Shown piece by piece: positions 32,382 to 41,402 of a stretch of 64,000 nucleotides of DNA. This stretch comes from Yeguia hominis. Lineage in GTDB: Bacteria; Bacillota; Clostridia; Oscillospirales; Acutalibacteraceae. The translations under genes and the position numbers were made by a program. The notes beneath the pieces were generated by a model that was not told the origin of the DNA, did no database searches, and saw nothing but the letters and a program-made list of their open reading frames with translations. Each line of letters opens with the position of its first letter. The stretch's first letter is position 1. Where the stretch lies: NCBI RefSeq assembly GCF_014384705.1, contig NZ_JACRSN010000008.1:62001-126000 (forward strand), in the 5' to 3' direction.

Positions 32382-32861
32382 TCATTTATGGTATTTTCCA
32401 TTTTCGGAAATTTGGAACGCACGGTAGACCTGTTCGCAGAGCATCACGCGCGCAAGCTGATGCGGAAACGTCATCGGCGACATGGATAACTGCAGACGCG
32501 CCGCCTTTTTCACCTGAGGCGAAAGTCCGTAAGAACTGCCGATTACAAAACAAATTTCTGAATTACCATTTATAGCAAAGGTTTGCATCGAGCTTGCCAG
32601 CATCTCGGAAGAGTAAAGCTTTCCTTCAATACACAGCGCAACGATGACGCTGTTGCCTGCGCGTTTTAGAAGCTGATGCGCTTCTCCATCCAGCGCGCGG
32701 TCAATTTCCGCCAAAGATGGCTGCTCCGGCAACCGGCTCTCTGGAATTTCCTCAATAGAAAACTTGCAAAAAGCCTTTAATCGCTTCGCATATTCTGCAC
32801 AGGCTTCGCTCCAATACCGTTCTTTCAGCTTTCCGACACAAAGAATCCGAACTGTCAGCAT
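32382..32861 (-). CDS. rlmH: 23S rRNA (pseudouridine1915-N3)-methyltransferase
   Basis: 159 residues, exactly the usual RlmH length, from ATG 32861 behind AAAGGAG. SPOUT fold: KLKERYWSEACAEYAKRL near the start, the knot region FVIGSSYGLSP (GxxxG motif in slightly varied form) and the C-terminal LSMSPMTFPHQLARVMLCEQVYRAFQI signature. It methylates pseudouridine 1915 in helix 69 of 23S rRNA, on the assembled ribosome. Fourteen bases after the MBL hydrolase, so co-transcribed with it. Confidence 0.95.
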   Translation of the reverse strand: MLTVRILCVGKLKERYWSEACAEYAKRLKAFCKFSIEEIPESRLPEQPSLAEIDRALDGEAHQLLKRAGNSVIVALCIEGKLYSSEMLASSMQTFAINGNSEICFVIGSSYGLSPQVKKAARLQLSMSPMTFPHQLARVMLCEQVYRAFQISENGKYHK

Positions 32862-32875
32862 GGTTTTCTGCTCCT

Positions 32876-33670
32876 TTAAAAAATCCACATCGCGCCTGTA
32901 AGATTATCCCGCGGCGCAACTGCAAGCTGATAATCCACATTCTGCCGCATTCCGGCATTGTTGAGCGCCGATAATGCTGTCTGGAACGCAGTCTCCGGTG
33001 TATTGTTTTCCGCACTTAAATGTGCCAGCAAAAAGCGCGTCGCACCGCTTTGCACGAGCCGGGGAAGCTCCTGCGCACAGGCGTCATTCGAGAGGTGCCC
33101 CAGTTTTGACAAGATTCGCTGCTTTAACACATACGGATAATTTCCATGCCGGAGTATTCCCACGTCGTGGTTAGATTCCAGCACAATCGCATCGCATCCG
33201 GAAATTCCCTCCTGAACGGTTGGCGGAAGATAGCCAAGATCCGTCGAAAACACCACTGTGCGTCCATCTGCCGTTACAATCCGGTATCCAAACCCTTCTG
33301 CGCAGTCGTGCGGAATTGCAAACGGCCGGATTTGCATTCCTGCACACTCCATACCTGACGTCGGGATCACATCACAGGGATACTTCCCGTTTAGGATTTC
33401 CATATCGCACAATGCCTCCATCGTGCCGCGGGACGCATAGACCGGAATTTTATGGCGGGAAGCAAACACCCGCAACCCCGACACATGGTCGGAATGTTCA
33501 TGCGTTACAAAGACTGCCCGAATTGCAGAGGGGGCGATTCCCGCACCGGAAAGCCGCATTTCAATCTGTTTTGCGCTGCGCCCGGCATCAATCAGCACGC
33601 CGGACTCTGCCGATCCGATATAATAGCTGTTCCCGCTGCTTCCGCTGAACAGCGGATAAAGCCTTGCCAT
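32876..33670 (-). CDS. Metallo-beta-lactamase-fold hydrolase (YycJ/WalJ-type)
   Basis: 264 residues from ATG 33670 behind GGAGGAAAC. Begins with LYPLFSGSSGNSYYI, the YycJ/WalJ opening; metal motif THEHSDHVSG (HxHxDH), then IPHDCAEGFGY, FSTDLGYL and ESNHD, and a C-terminal LAHLSAENN. Related enzymes are exonuclease-like phosphodiesterases linked to cell-wall control in firmicutes. The usual WalK/WalR neighbours are absent; instead the gene pairs with rlmH, as in many clostridia. The frame continues upstream to 33889 without start signals. Confidence 0.9.
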   Translation of the reverse strand: MARLYPLFSGSSGNSYYIGSAESGVLIDAGRSAKQIEMRLSGAGIAPSAIRAVFVTHEHSDHVSGLRVFASRHKIPVYASRGTMEALCDMEILNGKYPCDVIPTSGMECAGMQIRPFAIPHDCAEGFGYRIVTADGRTVVFSTDLGYLPPTVQEGISGCDAIVLESNHDVGILRHGNYPYVLKQRILSKLGHLSNDACAQELPRLVQSGATRFLLAHLSAENNTPETAFQTALSALNNAGMRQNVDYQLAVAPRDNLTGAMWIF

Positions 33671-33964
33671 TTTGCTGTTTCCTCCTCGACCGTTTCTGCT
33701 CTTTATAATACCGCAAATCGCTGCGCTTGTAAAGCAACCGGAACGGCACCGCATACCAATTGCGCTTCCGTACATACTGGCCCGATTTATTTGGAAAGCT
33801 GCATCCCTCATTTGGGATCGAAGGCGATTGCCCGCCATGCCGGCTGCATTTATTTTGATGTCGAGCTGTTTTTTCGACATCAAATACACACTTGCATTTT
33901 TTAGGATTTCACGTTATACTATGGCCAAATAGACAATTCAAGTCATAAATTTAGGAGGCATCAT
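33671..33964. promoter_or_regulatory. Divergent control region with a 10-bp inverted repeat and tetR promoter
   Basis: A perfect 10-bp inverted repeat TTGATGTCGA / TCGACATCAA (33855-33864 and 33874-33883, 9-base gap) precedes a promoter TTGCAT (33892-33897), 17 bp, TATACT (33915-33920) that reads into the TetR gene. The repeat is a candidate operator or the terminator of a lost gene. No ORF in this stretch. Confidence 0.6.
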
Positions 33965-34549
33965 TTGGCTTTTTCCGATTATGAAAGCAAACAAATTCGC
34001 ACGGCACTGCTCCGGGAAGCGCGAAAATGCGGCGCGACGATCGGCGTTCGGAAAACCTCCGTGGAGCAGCTAACCGAAGCAGCCGGTATTTCCAAAGGCT
34101 CTTTCTATAAGTTTTTCGACTCGAAGGAACTGCTGTTTTTCTCCGTTTTGGAAAACATTCATACGGAGATTTATGAAATCGCAAAACAGGCGCTTGCGCA
34201 AAACGCGGACATCCCGCCTCATGCACGTGCTGAAAAGGCGTTAATTGCCGCATGCAAACAGCTCTCCGACACCGGCGCCATGACCTTTATCGAAAATGAC
34301 GCAGAGTTTCTTTTGCGTCGGTTACCGGAAGCGGTCAAACAGGAGCACTACCATGACGACGAAACGCATATCCGTGAGCTGCTCTCAGAAAGCGGACTTT
34401 CTCCTTCCGGCGGAATGGCACTCGCAACAGCGACCATTCGCGGACTGATTTTGACCGTTTCCCATCAGCAGGAAATTGGCGTCTGTTACCCTGAAGTATT
34501 GGGACTTCTGATCCGCGGCGCAATGAAAGAATTGTTTCCGCAAACCTGA
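33965..34549 (+). CDS. TetR/AcrR-family regulator
   Basis: 194 residues, TTG start at 33965 six bases after GGAGG. The N-terminal helix-turn-helix VRKTSVEQLTEAAGISKGSFYKFFDSKELLFFSVLE is the TetR consensus. The C-terminal ligand domain is unique, as usual. It lies upstream of a decayed class I methyltransferase gene, its presumed target. A dyad GAAGTTA / TAACTTC (34583-34604) between the two genes could be an operator. Confidence 0.88.
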   Translation: MAFSDYESKQIRTALLREARKCGATIGVRKTSVEQLTEAAGISKGSFYKFFDSKELLFFSVLENIHTEIYEIAKQALAQNADIPPHARAEKALIAACKQLSDTGAMTFIENDAEFLLRRLPEAVKQEHYHDDETHIRELLSESGLSPSGGMALATATIRGLILTVSHQQEIGVCYPEVLGLLIRGAMKELFPQT

Positions 34550-34728
34550 AACGCTGCCGCAAGGCGGCTTTTCAAAAGCGCAGAAGTTAGCCTGAGTTAA
34601 CTTCATGAAAAGCCTTCTTCCTGAGAAACGGCTTTCGCAACAAAAGCGCCCGGCAGCACAACTGTTTTCTGCGCAAAAATACGGCAGTATACACACTGCC
34701 ATTTCTAAAAAGCAGACTGGAGGCCGCT

Positions 34729-35590
34729 ATGAAATATCACATTGAAAAAGATACCGTACAGGAAACACTGGTCATTCCGCTTTACGCGCGGAAAATGTGT
34801 TCGGAACGCTTTCCGATCCTATATCGGGACGAGACAGCCATCCGGCTTATGGAACAGATCGATTATGATTTTTCCGCACTGGAAGAAAAATCGAAAAGCA
34901 AACTGCAGCAATTTGGATTTTTGGAAGCTGCTATGCGGCAGAATGACCTCGCCTATGAGGTACAGGATTATTTGAAAGCACATCCGCAGGCAGCTGTTGT
35001 CAACCTCGGCTGTGGGCTGGATCATACCGGACGGCACTGTGATAATGGTTCGCAAGATCTACAATCTCGATTTTCCGGATGTTATCGCGGCGCGCAACCA
35101 GCTACTTCCCGCCGGAGAGCGAGAAGAGAACATCCCCTGTGACCTGAATGATCCCGCGTGGTTTGACAAAATCGACAGCCCCGGCGGTATCGTGCTCTTT
35201 GCGGCCGGTGTGTTCTATTATTTTTTGAAAGAACAGGTCCAATCGCTTGTGCAGGCTATGGCGCATGCGTTTGCCGGCGGTGTACTCGTTTTTGATGCTG
35301 CAAATCAAAAGGCGGTCAGGCTGATGCTGAAAACCTGGATCAAAAACGCAAAGATCCGGGATGTCAGCGCTTATTTTGCCGTTTCAGATGCCAAACGCGA
35401 ACTTTCCGCATGGAGCCCGGAGATTTAAGTTTCAAGCCGCGGGTATATGCTCGGGTATCAGGATTTACATGATCCGTCGGTACCTGGGCTCTACCGGCTT
35501 TTAGCCAAAATCGGCGATCGCAGGATGAACATGCAGATTGTCCGATTGGATTTCAAAAAGGATTCAAAACATGCGACATCTTCGTTTTGA
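34729..35590 (+). pseudogene. Class I SAM-dependent methyltransferase (PPM/LCMT-like), broken twice
   Basis: The ATG frame at 34729 (CTGGAGGCC upstream) encodes IPLYARKMCSERFP and the SAM motif VVNLGCGLDHTGR, then loses frame near 35047. The continuation KIYNLDFPDVIAARNQLLP..FFAAGVFYYF-type sequence follows in the next frame to a TAA at 35426-35428, and beyond that the same frame goes on with SSRGYMLGYQDL, GLYRLLAKIGD and MQIVRLDF to TGA 35588. Joined, this is a normal TcmP/LCMT-like O-methyltransferase of about 285 residues. One frameshift plus one nonsense mutation mean loss of function, unless either is a sequencing error. Confidence 0.85.
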
Positions 35591-35893
35591 CCTGGATTCA
35601 AATGGCCTTTTCCGCATTTTCTAGACTTGTACAGCTGATTGTGCCGTCATGCTACGCGCAATGACAAGTCGGAAGAATCCATGGCGGACCGTGCAGGCGC
35701 CGACAGATCCGAAACACAATTCCCAGATGCAGAACCTTTCTCATTCTGTATCTGGGGATTGTGATCTTTTCTATTTTCTGCATCGGCAAAATTCGTTTCT
35801 GCCGTTCGCCATTTTATGTCGCAACTTTTATGAATATAAGAAGGGAACGGCAATGCCGTTCCCCATACACATCTGAATGTATTCAAGTATCGT
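35591..35893. other. Gene-free convergent region with hairpins
   Basis: Between the methyltransferase pseudogene and murA (convergent). An imperfect hairpin at 35720-35759 followed by T-rich sequence could end the pseudogene transcript; the murA-side hairpin is listed separately. No ORF. Confidence 0.5.
35843..35863 (-). terminator. Probable murA terminator
   Basis: Perfect stem GGGAACGGC / GCCGTTCCC with a 3-base loop, followed on the minus strand by a moderately T-rich TTCTTATATT. Confidence 0.55.
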
Positions 35894-37177
35894 TTATCCA
35901 ACGCGTGCCGCGCTTGGCTCCGTCACCTGAATGCGACGGATATCGGCACCCAATGCACGCAATTTTTCTTCCAGACGCTCATATCCGCGGTCAATATGAT
36001 ACAAATCCTCAATCTGCGAGGTTCCGCGCGCACACAACGCTGCAATCACCATCGCTGCACCCGCGCGCAAATCCGTCGCGCGGACCGGAGCCGCCGTCAG
36101 ATGATCGACACCTTCAATGATGGCAATCCGGCCATCCACCGCAATGTTGGCTCCCATACGCTTTAATTCGTCGACATAACGGTACCGGCTGTCCCAGACA
36201 CTTTCGTTGATGCGGCTTGTCCCCTCCGCGATCGAAAGCAGCACGGCAATCTGCGGCTGCATATCGGTCGGGAAACCCGGATGCGGCATCGTCTTGACAT
36301 TGCAGCGCGTCAGCGGACCATCGCGCCGAATCCGGACGCAATCGTCACCTTCCTCTACCGTCACGCCCATCTCTTCGAGTTTGGCAGTAATGGATTCCAA
36401 GTGTTTCGGAATTACATTCCGAACCAGGACATCTCCGCCGGTTGCAGCGGCTGCAACCATATAAGTTCCGGCTTCAATCTGGTCCGGAATAATCGAGTAG
36501 CTCGCACCATTTAGATGCTGCACCCCGCGGATCTTAATGATATCCGTTCCAGCGCCGCGTACATCTGCACCCATAGAATTCAAAAAGTTGGCAAGATCTA
36601 CAATATGCGGTTCTTTGGCAGCGTTTTCAATCACTGTCAAGCCTTCCGCCTTTACAGCTGCGAGCATGATATTCATGGTTGCGCCAACTGTCACAACGTC
36701 AAGGTAAACCTCTGCACCGATCAGGCGATCTGCACGGACATCAACCATTCCGTCCTCGAGTGTATTGGTCGCACCGAGCGCATCAAAACCTTTGAGATGC
36801 TGATCAATCGGGCGAACACCGAGGTCGCATCCGCCAGGCATCGCCACAACCGCATGCCGGCACCGCCCGAGCAGTGCACCGAGCAGATAATAAGAACCCC
36901 GGATATTCCGCGCCTGTTCATAAGGCGCCGTACAGGTGCGAATCGGACGCGGGTCAATTTCCACCGTAGAACGGTTTACATATCGAACCACAGCACCCAT
37001 TTCCTTTAAAATATCTACCATTGCGGTAACATCCGTAATTTCCGGTACATTTTCAATCCGACAAACGCCGTCTGCAAGGATTGCCGCCGGAATAATGGCG
37101 ACGGCAGCATTTTTGGCGCCGCTGATGGTCACTTCGCCGGTCAGGCGTTTTCCTCCGGTGATCTCTAACTTCTCCAA
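35894..37177 (-). CDS. murA: UDP-N-acetylglucosamine 1-carboxyvinyltransferase
   Basis: 427 residues with a TTG start at 37177 (GGAG nine bases upstream); the frame runs on to 37294 but that extension is not family-like. EPSP-synthase fold: SGAKNAAVAIIPAAIL with Lys22, the catalytic Cys117 in MPGGCDLGVRPID (Cys, hence fosfomycin-sensitive type), and the C-terminal ATDLRAGAAMVIAALCARGTSQIEDLYHIDRGYE. It adds enolpyruvate to UDP-GlcNAc, the first committed step of peptidoglycan synthesis. Many firmicutes have two copies; only this one is in the window. A promoter is visible upstream. Confidence 0.94.
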   Translation of the reverse strand: MEKLEITGGKRLTGEVTISGAKNAAVAIIPAAILADGVCRIENVPEITDVTAMVDILKEMGAVVRYVNRSTVEIDPRPIRTCTAPYEQARNIRGSYYLLGALLGRCRHAVVAMPGGCDLGVRPIDQHLKGFDALGATNTLEDGMVDVRADRLIGAEVYLDVVTVGATMNIMLAAVKAEGLTVIENAAKEPHIVDLANFLNSMGADVRGAGTDIIKIRGVQHLNGASYSIIPDQIEAGTYMVAAAATGGDVLVRNVIPKHLESITAKLEEMGVTVEEGDDCVRIRRDGPLTRCNVKTMPHPGFPTDMQPQIAVLLSIAEGTSRINESVWDSRYRYVDELKRMGANIAVDGRIAIIEGVDHLTAAPVRATDLRAGAAMVIAALCARGTSQIEDLYHIDRGYERLEEKLRALGADIRRIQVTEPSAARVG

Positions 37178-37348
37178 TGCGTTACGCTCCAATCCTACTT
37201 GGTTTCCTGCCCTTTTTTCGTTCCCGAAATCTATCACTCCGTCTTCATTCTGCTCCGCCGGACACCGTTCTATGCGGACATGCGGGCAAATCACGGAACG
37301 TCATAAAATACAAAATTCATCTTGAGCAGCATAAACGTGCACTTATAA

Positions 37349-37377
37349 ATGATAATATAATCCTGTGCAAAAGTCAA
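37349..37377 (-). promoter_or_regulatory. murA promoter
   Basis: Minus strand TTGACT (37372-37377), 17-bp spacer, TATCAT (37349-37354), about 170 bp upstream of the murA start. Confidence 0.6.
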
Positions 37378-37398
37378 CACTAACAACCGGCAAGCCAA

Positions 37399-37414
37399 AA
37401 ATTTGCGCAAATTT
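37399..37414 (-). terminator. Short terminator-like palindrome after the M23/G5 gene
   Basis: AAATTTGCGCAAATTT followed by TT on the minus strand, directly after the stop at 37416. Confidence 0.4.
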
Positions 37415-37415
37415 C

Positions 37416-39014
37416 CTATTCGAGATACAGCCGCGGATCCATCTGTGTGCCGTTGTCAATGATTTCAAAATGCAGATGCGCGCCCTGAGAATCGCCGGTA
37501 TTGCCGACATAGGCAAGCAACTCGCCTTTCGCCACCTTCTGGCCCTGTGTAACCACAATATCGCTCGCGTGTGCGTAACGCGTGACAAATCCGTTCCCAT
37601 GGTCGACTTCCACGTGATAGCCGTATCCATAATCGTCAAACGCAACCCAGCTGACAACGCCGGCATCAGAGGCGACAATCGGCTGGCCGGTTGCGCCGCT
37701 TCCCGAAATATCCAATCCGCGGTGAACGGTTCCCCAACGCGCACCATATTCCGAAGTCACAGTCCAAAGCGTCGGCGCAGGCCAGGAAAACACGCCGCTT
37801 GCAACGCCCGGCTCTTCTCCGGTTGGCCGAATCTGCGTCCCGACCGTCACCTGTTCCGCTACCGGTTTTGTCAGCACCGTCCGCTTGATATTTTCCCGCT
37901 CTGTTTCCTTTCCGCATTCGCAGGAGACACGGTCCGTTCGCTCTTCCCGTCCGGGTTCTCCCGCAGACGTTACAATGGTTTCATCGCTATAAAGCGTATC
38001 ATCTTCTGTTGTGACGGTGTCATATGGGATCTCCTGCTCATAGGTTTCCGAATGCACCACCAAAACATGCAGCAGCTGCTGCCGCTTACAGATATTCAGG
38101 ACGGTTCCGGCCTTCAGCTTGCCGGAAATCCCGCCGTTGTCCTCAGACAGAAAAAGAACCGGCAGCGCCTGCTTCTGTGCAACCGACTCCACCGTGTCGC
38201 CTTTTTTAGCCCGATATTCCGTTTTTTCCTGCACCGATCCGGTCAACAGCTGCTTGATTTCTGCAAATGATTTTACATGATCCGTGGCAAATAAGCCCTC
38301 AACCAGCTCAACGGACTCCAAAAAGCAGGCGTCTTCCCCGTTATACGCCGTTTTTTCGGTATCGAGCAATTCCTGAAGATAGGCAGAGAGCGCTGCAGAA
38401 TCCGTCACCGCGCCCAAAAGACTGCCGTTGAGATAGAGCCCGGACGCCTTGACAATCTTGTCCGAATTTTCCAGCAGCGTATCGCAAACAGCGCCTGCGT
38501 CGAGATACGTCCGATGAATCGCAGGCTGTATTTGGAACACCGGTGTTGCCGGTAAAGCCGTCTGAGAAACAGCATCATAAGACACTTTGTGATACAGCAA
38601 ATCGGAGGCCTCTTCAAAGACGGCCTCATCCTCTAAAACGCCGATATTCTCCCCTTCGCATTCCAGAGACAGCCCATATGCCATTTGATTCCAATACGCA
38701 ATGGTTCCCAGAAGCACGACAATTGCCAAAACCGGCATGATCATATTGAAAACGGAGCACACCAGCGTCTTTCGGAGCACAGCCGCACGCTGCGCTGCCT
38801 GTTTTCCGCGCTGGTTTCGATATTTTCGAAACGCCGCCCGATTTTTCCGGTAGCTTTCGACCCAGTCTCCCAGTGTTTTCCGGTAAAGGAAACCAAACAG
38901 GCCGGCAAATTTTTGCAGGATCGGTGCGAGACGTCTTCCAAGTCGGCGCAATCGGCGCAGAACCCGCAGTCCAAATCCAGTTATCCACCGATACCAGCCG
39001 TTCCGTCTGTCCAT
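37416..39014 (-). CDS. M23 peptidase with G5 and LysM-like domains, membrane-anchored
   Basis: 532 residues from ATG 39014 behind GGAGG. A very basic N-terminal 85 residues precede one membrane span (about 88-106, FNMIMPVLAIVVLLGTIAYW). Outside the cell: a unique helical domain, a LysM-like segment (YRAKKGDTVESVAQK), a G5 domain (from about EIPYDTVTTEDDTLYSDETIV to VAEQVTVGT) and the M23 domain with HRGLDISG and GAHLHFEI. The metal site is complete. Probably a cell-wall endopeptidase bound to wall glycans. The basic N-terminal tail (Arg/Lys-rich) on the cytoplasmic side is unusual and may bind DNA or membrane. Confidence 0.9.
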   Translation of the reverse strand: MDRRNGWYRWITGFGLRVLRRLRRLGRRLAPILQKFAGLFGFLYRKTLGDWVESYRKNRAAFRKYRNQRGKQAAQRAAVLRKTLVCSVFNMIMPVLAIVVLLGTIAYWNQMAYGLSLECEGENIGVLEDEAVFEEASDLLYHKVSYDAVSQTALPATPVFQIQPAIHRTYLDAGAVCDTLLENSDKIVKASGLYLNGSLLGAVTDSAALSAYLQELLDTEKTAYNGEDACFLESVELVEGLFATDHVKSFAEIKQLLTGSVQEKTEYRAKKGDTVESVAQKQALPVLFLSEDNGGISGKLKAGTVLNICKRQQLLHVLVVHSETYEQEIPYDTVTTEDDTLYSDETIVTSAGEPGREERTDRVSCECGKETERENIKRTVLTKPVAEQVTVGTQIRPTGEEPGVASGVFSWPAPTLWTVTSEYGARWGTVHRGLDISGSGATGQPIVASDAGVVSWVAFDDYGYGYHVEVDHGNGFVTRYAHASDIVVTQGQKVAKGELLAYVGNTGDSQGAHLHFEIIDNGTQMDPRLYLE

Positions 39015-39099
39015 CTGCCGCGCCTCCTTTCCTGCCTTTTCTCATTCTACATCGGGTCATTTTAAAAATTCAGAACTTTTTGCCGAATCCTTTAAAAAT

Positions 39100-39987
39100 T
39101 TAAGACTGCCGTTTTGCAAGCGCGAGTGCAAGCGCTTTTAAGGGTTCTGTTCCCTCGTGGAATGCTGCAAGCGCATCCACTGCTTCTTCTGTCATCGATT
39201 TCACCAGCTCTTCCGCGCGCGATTTTCCTAAAAGCGAAACATACGTGCATTTTTCATGCGCCGCGTCGCTTCCGGTTGCCTTTCCCATCATCTCCGCATC
39301 GCCTTCAAGATCCAGAAGATCGTCGACGATCTGGAAGGCAAGTCCCAGCGCCATTGCATACCGCTTTGCCGCGGCAAGCTGCTCTTCGTTGGCACCCGCA
39401 ACGACACAGCCCATCCGTACCGCAGCATCAATCAGCGCGCAGGTCTTTTCGCGGTCCATTTCCCGGAGCGTTTCGATGGAAATTTTCTTTCCCTCTGCAA
39501 GCAGATCAATCGCCTGACCGCCGCACATTCCGCGGGCGCCTGCGCATTCTGCCAGAATCTGCGCTGCTTTCGCCGCCCGTTCCGCACCGGCGAGCTGCAG
39601 AGTTTGCGGACGCAGCATCACGTCAAATGCAAGCGCCTGCAAGGCGTCTCCCGCCACAACGGCAAGGCCTTCTCCGTAAACGCAGTGGTTTGTCGGCCTG
39701 CCGCGTCGCATGGCGTCGTCGTCCATACAGGGCAGATCGTCGTGAATAAGTGAATACGTGTGGATCATCTCCACCGCGCACGCAAACGGCAGCGCCGCTT
39801 CGGCCTCTCCACCGCACAACCGGCAGAACGCCAGCGTCAAAAGCGGACGCAGACGTTTTCCGCCTGCCATCAGACTGTAGCGCATAGAGGAAAGAATTTC
39901 TGTGTGCAGCGGCTCTCCCTGATCTTCCACGTAAGCAGCAAGTTGCGCTTCAATCTTTTGCAAGTCATTTTGATTCCAATCCAGCAT
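39100..39987 (-). CDS. ispA: Polyprenyl (farnesyl/geranyl) diphosphate synthase
   Basis: 295 residues. First Asp-rich motif DDLPCMDDDAMRRGRP and second motif QIVDDLLD as in short-chain trans-isoprenyl synthases; GGKRLRP near residue 43 binds substrate. It makes farnesyl diphosphate for undecaprenol and other isoprenoids. The start (ATG 39987) lies inside the end of xseB (23-bp overlap). It is the last gene of nusB-tsaD-like-xseA-xseB-ispA, an arrangement common in clostridia. Confidence 0.93.
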   Translation of the reverse strand: MLDWNQNDLQKIEAQLAAYVEDQGEPLHTEILSSMRYSLMAGGKRLRPLLTLAFCRLCGGEAEAALPFACAVEMIHTYSLIHDDLPCMDDDAMRRGRPTNHCVYGEGLAVVAGDALQALAFDVMLRPQTLQLAGAERAAKAAQILAECAGARGMCGGQAIDLLAEGKKISIETLREMDREKTCALIDAAVRMGCVVAGANEEQLAAAKRYAMALGLAFQIVDDLLDLEGDAEMMGKATGSDAAHEKCTYVSLLGKSRAEELVKSMTEEAVDALAAFHEGTEPLKALALALAKRQS

Positions 39988-40183
39988 GTTCTTCCTCCAG
40001 CTTTGTCAGCTCTGTAATTTTCTGCTCCGCCTTTTGCAGTTTCTCATAGCAAAACGCGGAAAGCTTGGTTCCTTCTTCAAACAGTTTCAGAGACTCATCC
40101 AGGGACTTCTCTCCATTTTCCAGCGTCCGGACAATTTCCTCCAACTTTTGCATGGCCTCTTCAAATGTCATTGCTTTCGCCAT
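39965..40183 (-). CDS. xseB: Exodeoxyribonuclease VII small subunit
   Basis: 72 residues from ATG 40183. The conserved pattern TFEEAMQKLEEIVRTLENGEKSLDESLKLFEEGTKLSAFCYEKLQKAEQKI is the XseB helical hairpin, which wraps the large subunit. It overlaps both xseA (23 bp) and ispA (23 bp). Confidence 0.95.
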   Translation of the reverse strand: MAKAMTFEEAMQKLEEIVRTLENGEKSLDESLKLFEEGTKLSAFCYEKLQKAEQKITELTKLEEEHAGLESK

Positions 40184-41402
40184 GTTGCGCCTCCTTTTCG
40201 ACTGATACAACCTTGCATTCAGCTTTTCCACCGGAAAGCAGCACCGCAATCCGGTCGCCCGGAAAGAGCGTTTCGATTTTCCGTACGGCCGCGCCCGATT
40301 TTGTCACAACCGCATATCCGCGCCGCAGAACTTTTAACGGACTCATTGCATCCAGTCTGCCCGCAAAATCGGCAAGTTCCGTTTCCGCATTGGACAGGCG
40401 TTCTTTTGCCGCGTGCGCAAACCGTGCAGAAAGATGATCCGCCGCCAGCCGGCGCGTCTCAATGAGTTCCGCCGGATCCCGCATTACGCGCGTTCCGGTA
40501 AGCTGCGCGAGCCGGTCTTGCCCGGCGCGCACCAGCAATCGAATTCGATCATGCAGACCGGCGTGAAGCGCTGCAAGCTGGAGCGCCTCCTCGCTGATCT
40601 CCGGTGTCACCAGCTCTGCCGCAGCCGAAGGCGTCGGAGCACGGAGATCCGCAGCGAAATCGCAGATCGTAAAATCCGTTTCATGTCCGACAGCTGAAAC
40701 GACCGGGATTTCCGAAGCCGCCACCGCCCGGGCAACTGCTTCCTCGTTAAATGCCCACAAATCCTCCATCGATCCGCCGCCGCGGCCGACGATCAGCACA
40801 TCTGCTGCATGACAGGCGTTAAACCGCCGAATCGCTTCTGCAATCTGCGGTGCCGCGCCGTCGCCCTGCACGAGAACCGGACAAAACACCACTTCCGCCA
40901 CCGGCCACCGCCGTGCGAGAATTTGCAGAATGTCCTGTACCGCCGCGCCGGTCGGAGAGGTGATCACGCCGATGCGTTGCGGGTACTGCGGCAAAGGCCG
41001 TTTGCGTTCCGCCTGAAAGAGCCCTTCTTTGGCAAGTTTTTCTTTCAGCTGTTCAAATGCGAGATTCAGCGCACCGAGTCCTTCGGGCTGCATTTCCTCC
41101 ACATAAAATTGGTACTGGCCGCCCTGTTCATAAAGCGCCGCTCTTCCACGGACAATCACCTGCATACCGTCCTTCGGCGCAAAGCGCAGACGGCGCGCGG
41201 CGGAAGCAAACATTACCGCCTTTATGGCGCTTTTGCTGTCTTTGAGAGAAAAATACAGGTGTCCGGAACGATAGTGATTGGTAAAGTTGGAAATTTCTCC
41301 GCTGAGAAAGACTTCCTGCAAATTTGGATCTCCATCCAAGATGGATTTTACATATCGGTTTAACTGCGATACAGTCAGGATATCGGGTGTTCCGCGATAC
41401 AT
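40161..41402 (-). CDS. xseA: Exodeoxyribonuclease VII large subunit
   Basis: 413 residues from ATG 41402 behind AGGAGG. N-terminal OB fold (VSQLNRYVKSILDGDPNLQEVFLSGEISNFT), then the nuclease domain with RIGVITSPTGAAVQDI, VGRGGGSMEDLWAFNEE and VSAVGHETDFTICDFAADLRAPTPSAAAE, and C-terminal coiled coils. The enzyme trims single-stranded DNA ends together with XseB. It overlaps the TsaD-like gene by 28 bp. The upstream extension to 41630 is antisense-like sequence within the neighbouring gene and is not used. Confidence 0.94.
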   Translation of the reverse strand: MYRGTPDILTVSQLNRYVKSILDGDPNLQEVFLSGEISNFTNHYRSGHLYFSLKDSKSAIKAVMFASAARRLRFAPKDGMQVIVRGRAALYEQGGQYQFYVEEMQPEGLGALNLAFEQLKEKLAKEGLFQAERKRPLPQYPQRIGVITSPTGAAVQDILQILARRWPVAEVVFCPVLVQGDGAAPQIAEAIRRFNACHAADVLIVGRGGGSMEDLWAFNEEAVARAVAASEIPVVSAVGHETDFTICDFAADLRAPTPSAAAELVTPEISEEALQLAALHAGLHDRIRLLVRAGQDRLAQLTGTRVMRDPAELIETRRLAADHLSARFAHAAKERLSNAETELADFAGRLDAMSPLKVLRRGYAVVTKSGAAVRKIETLFPGDRIAVLLSGGKAECKVVSVEKEAQHGESNDI

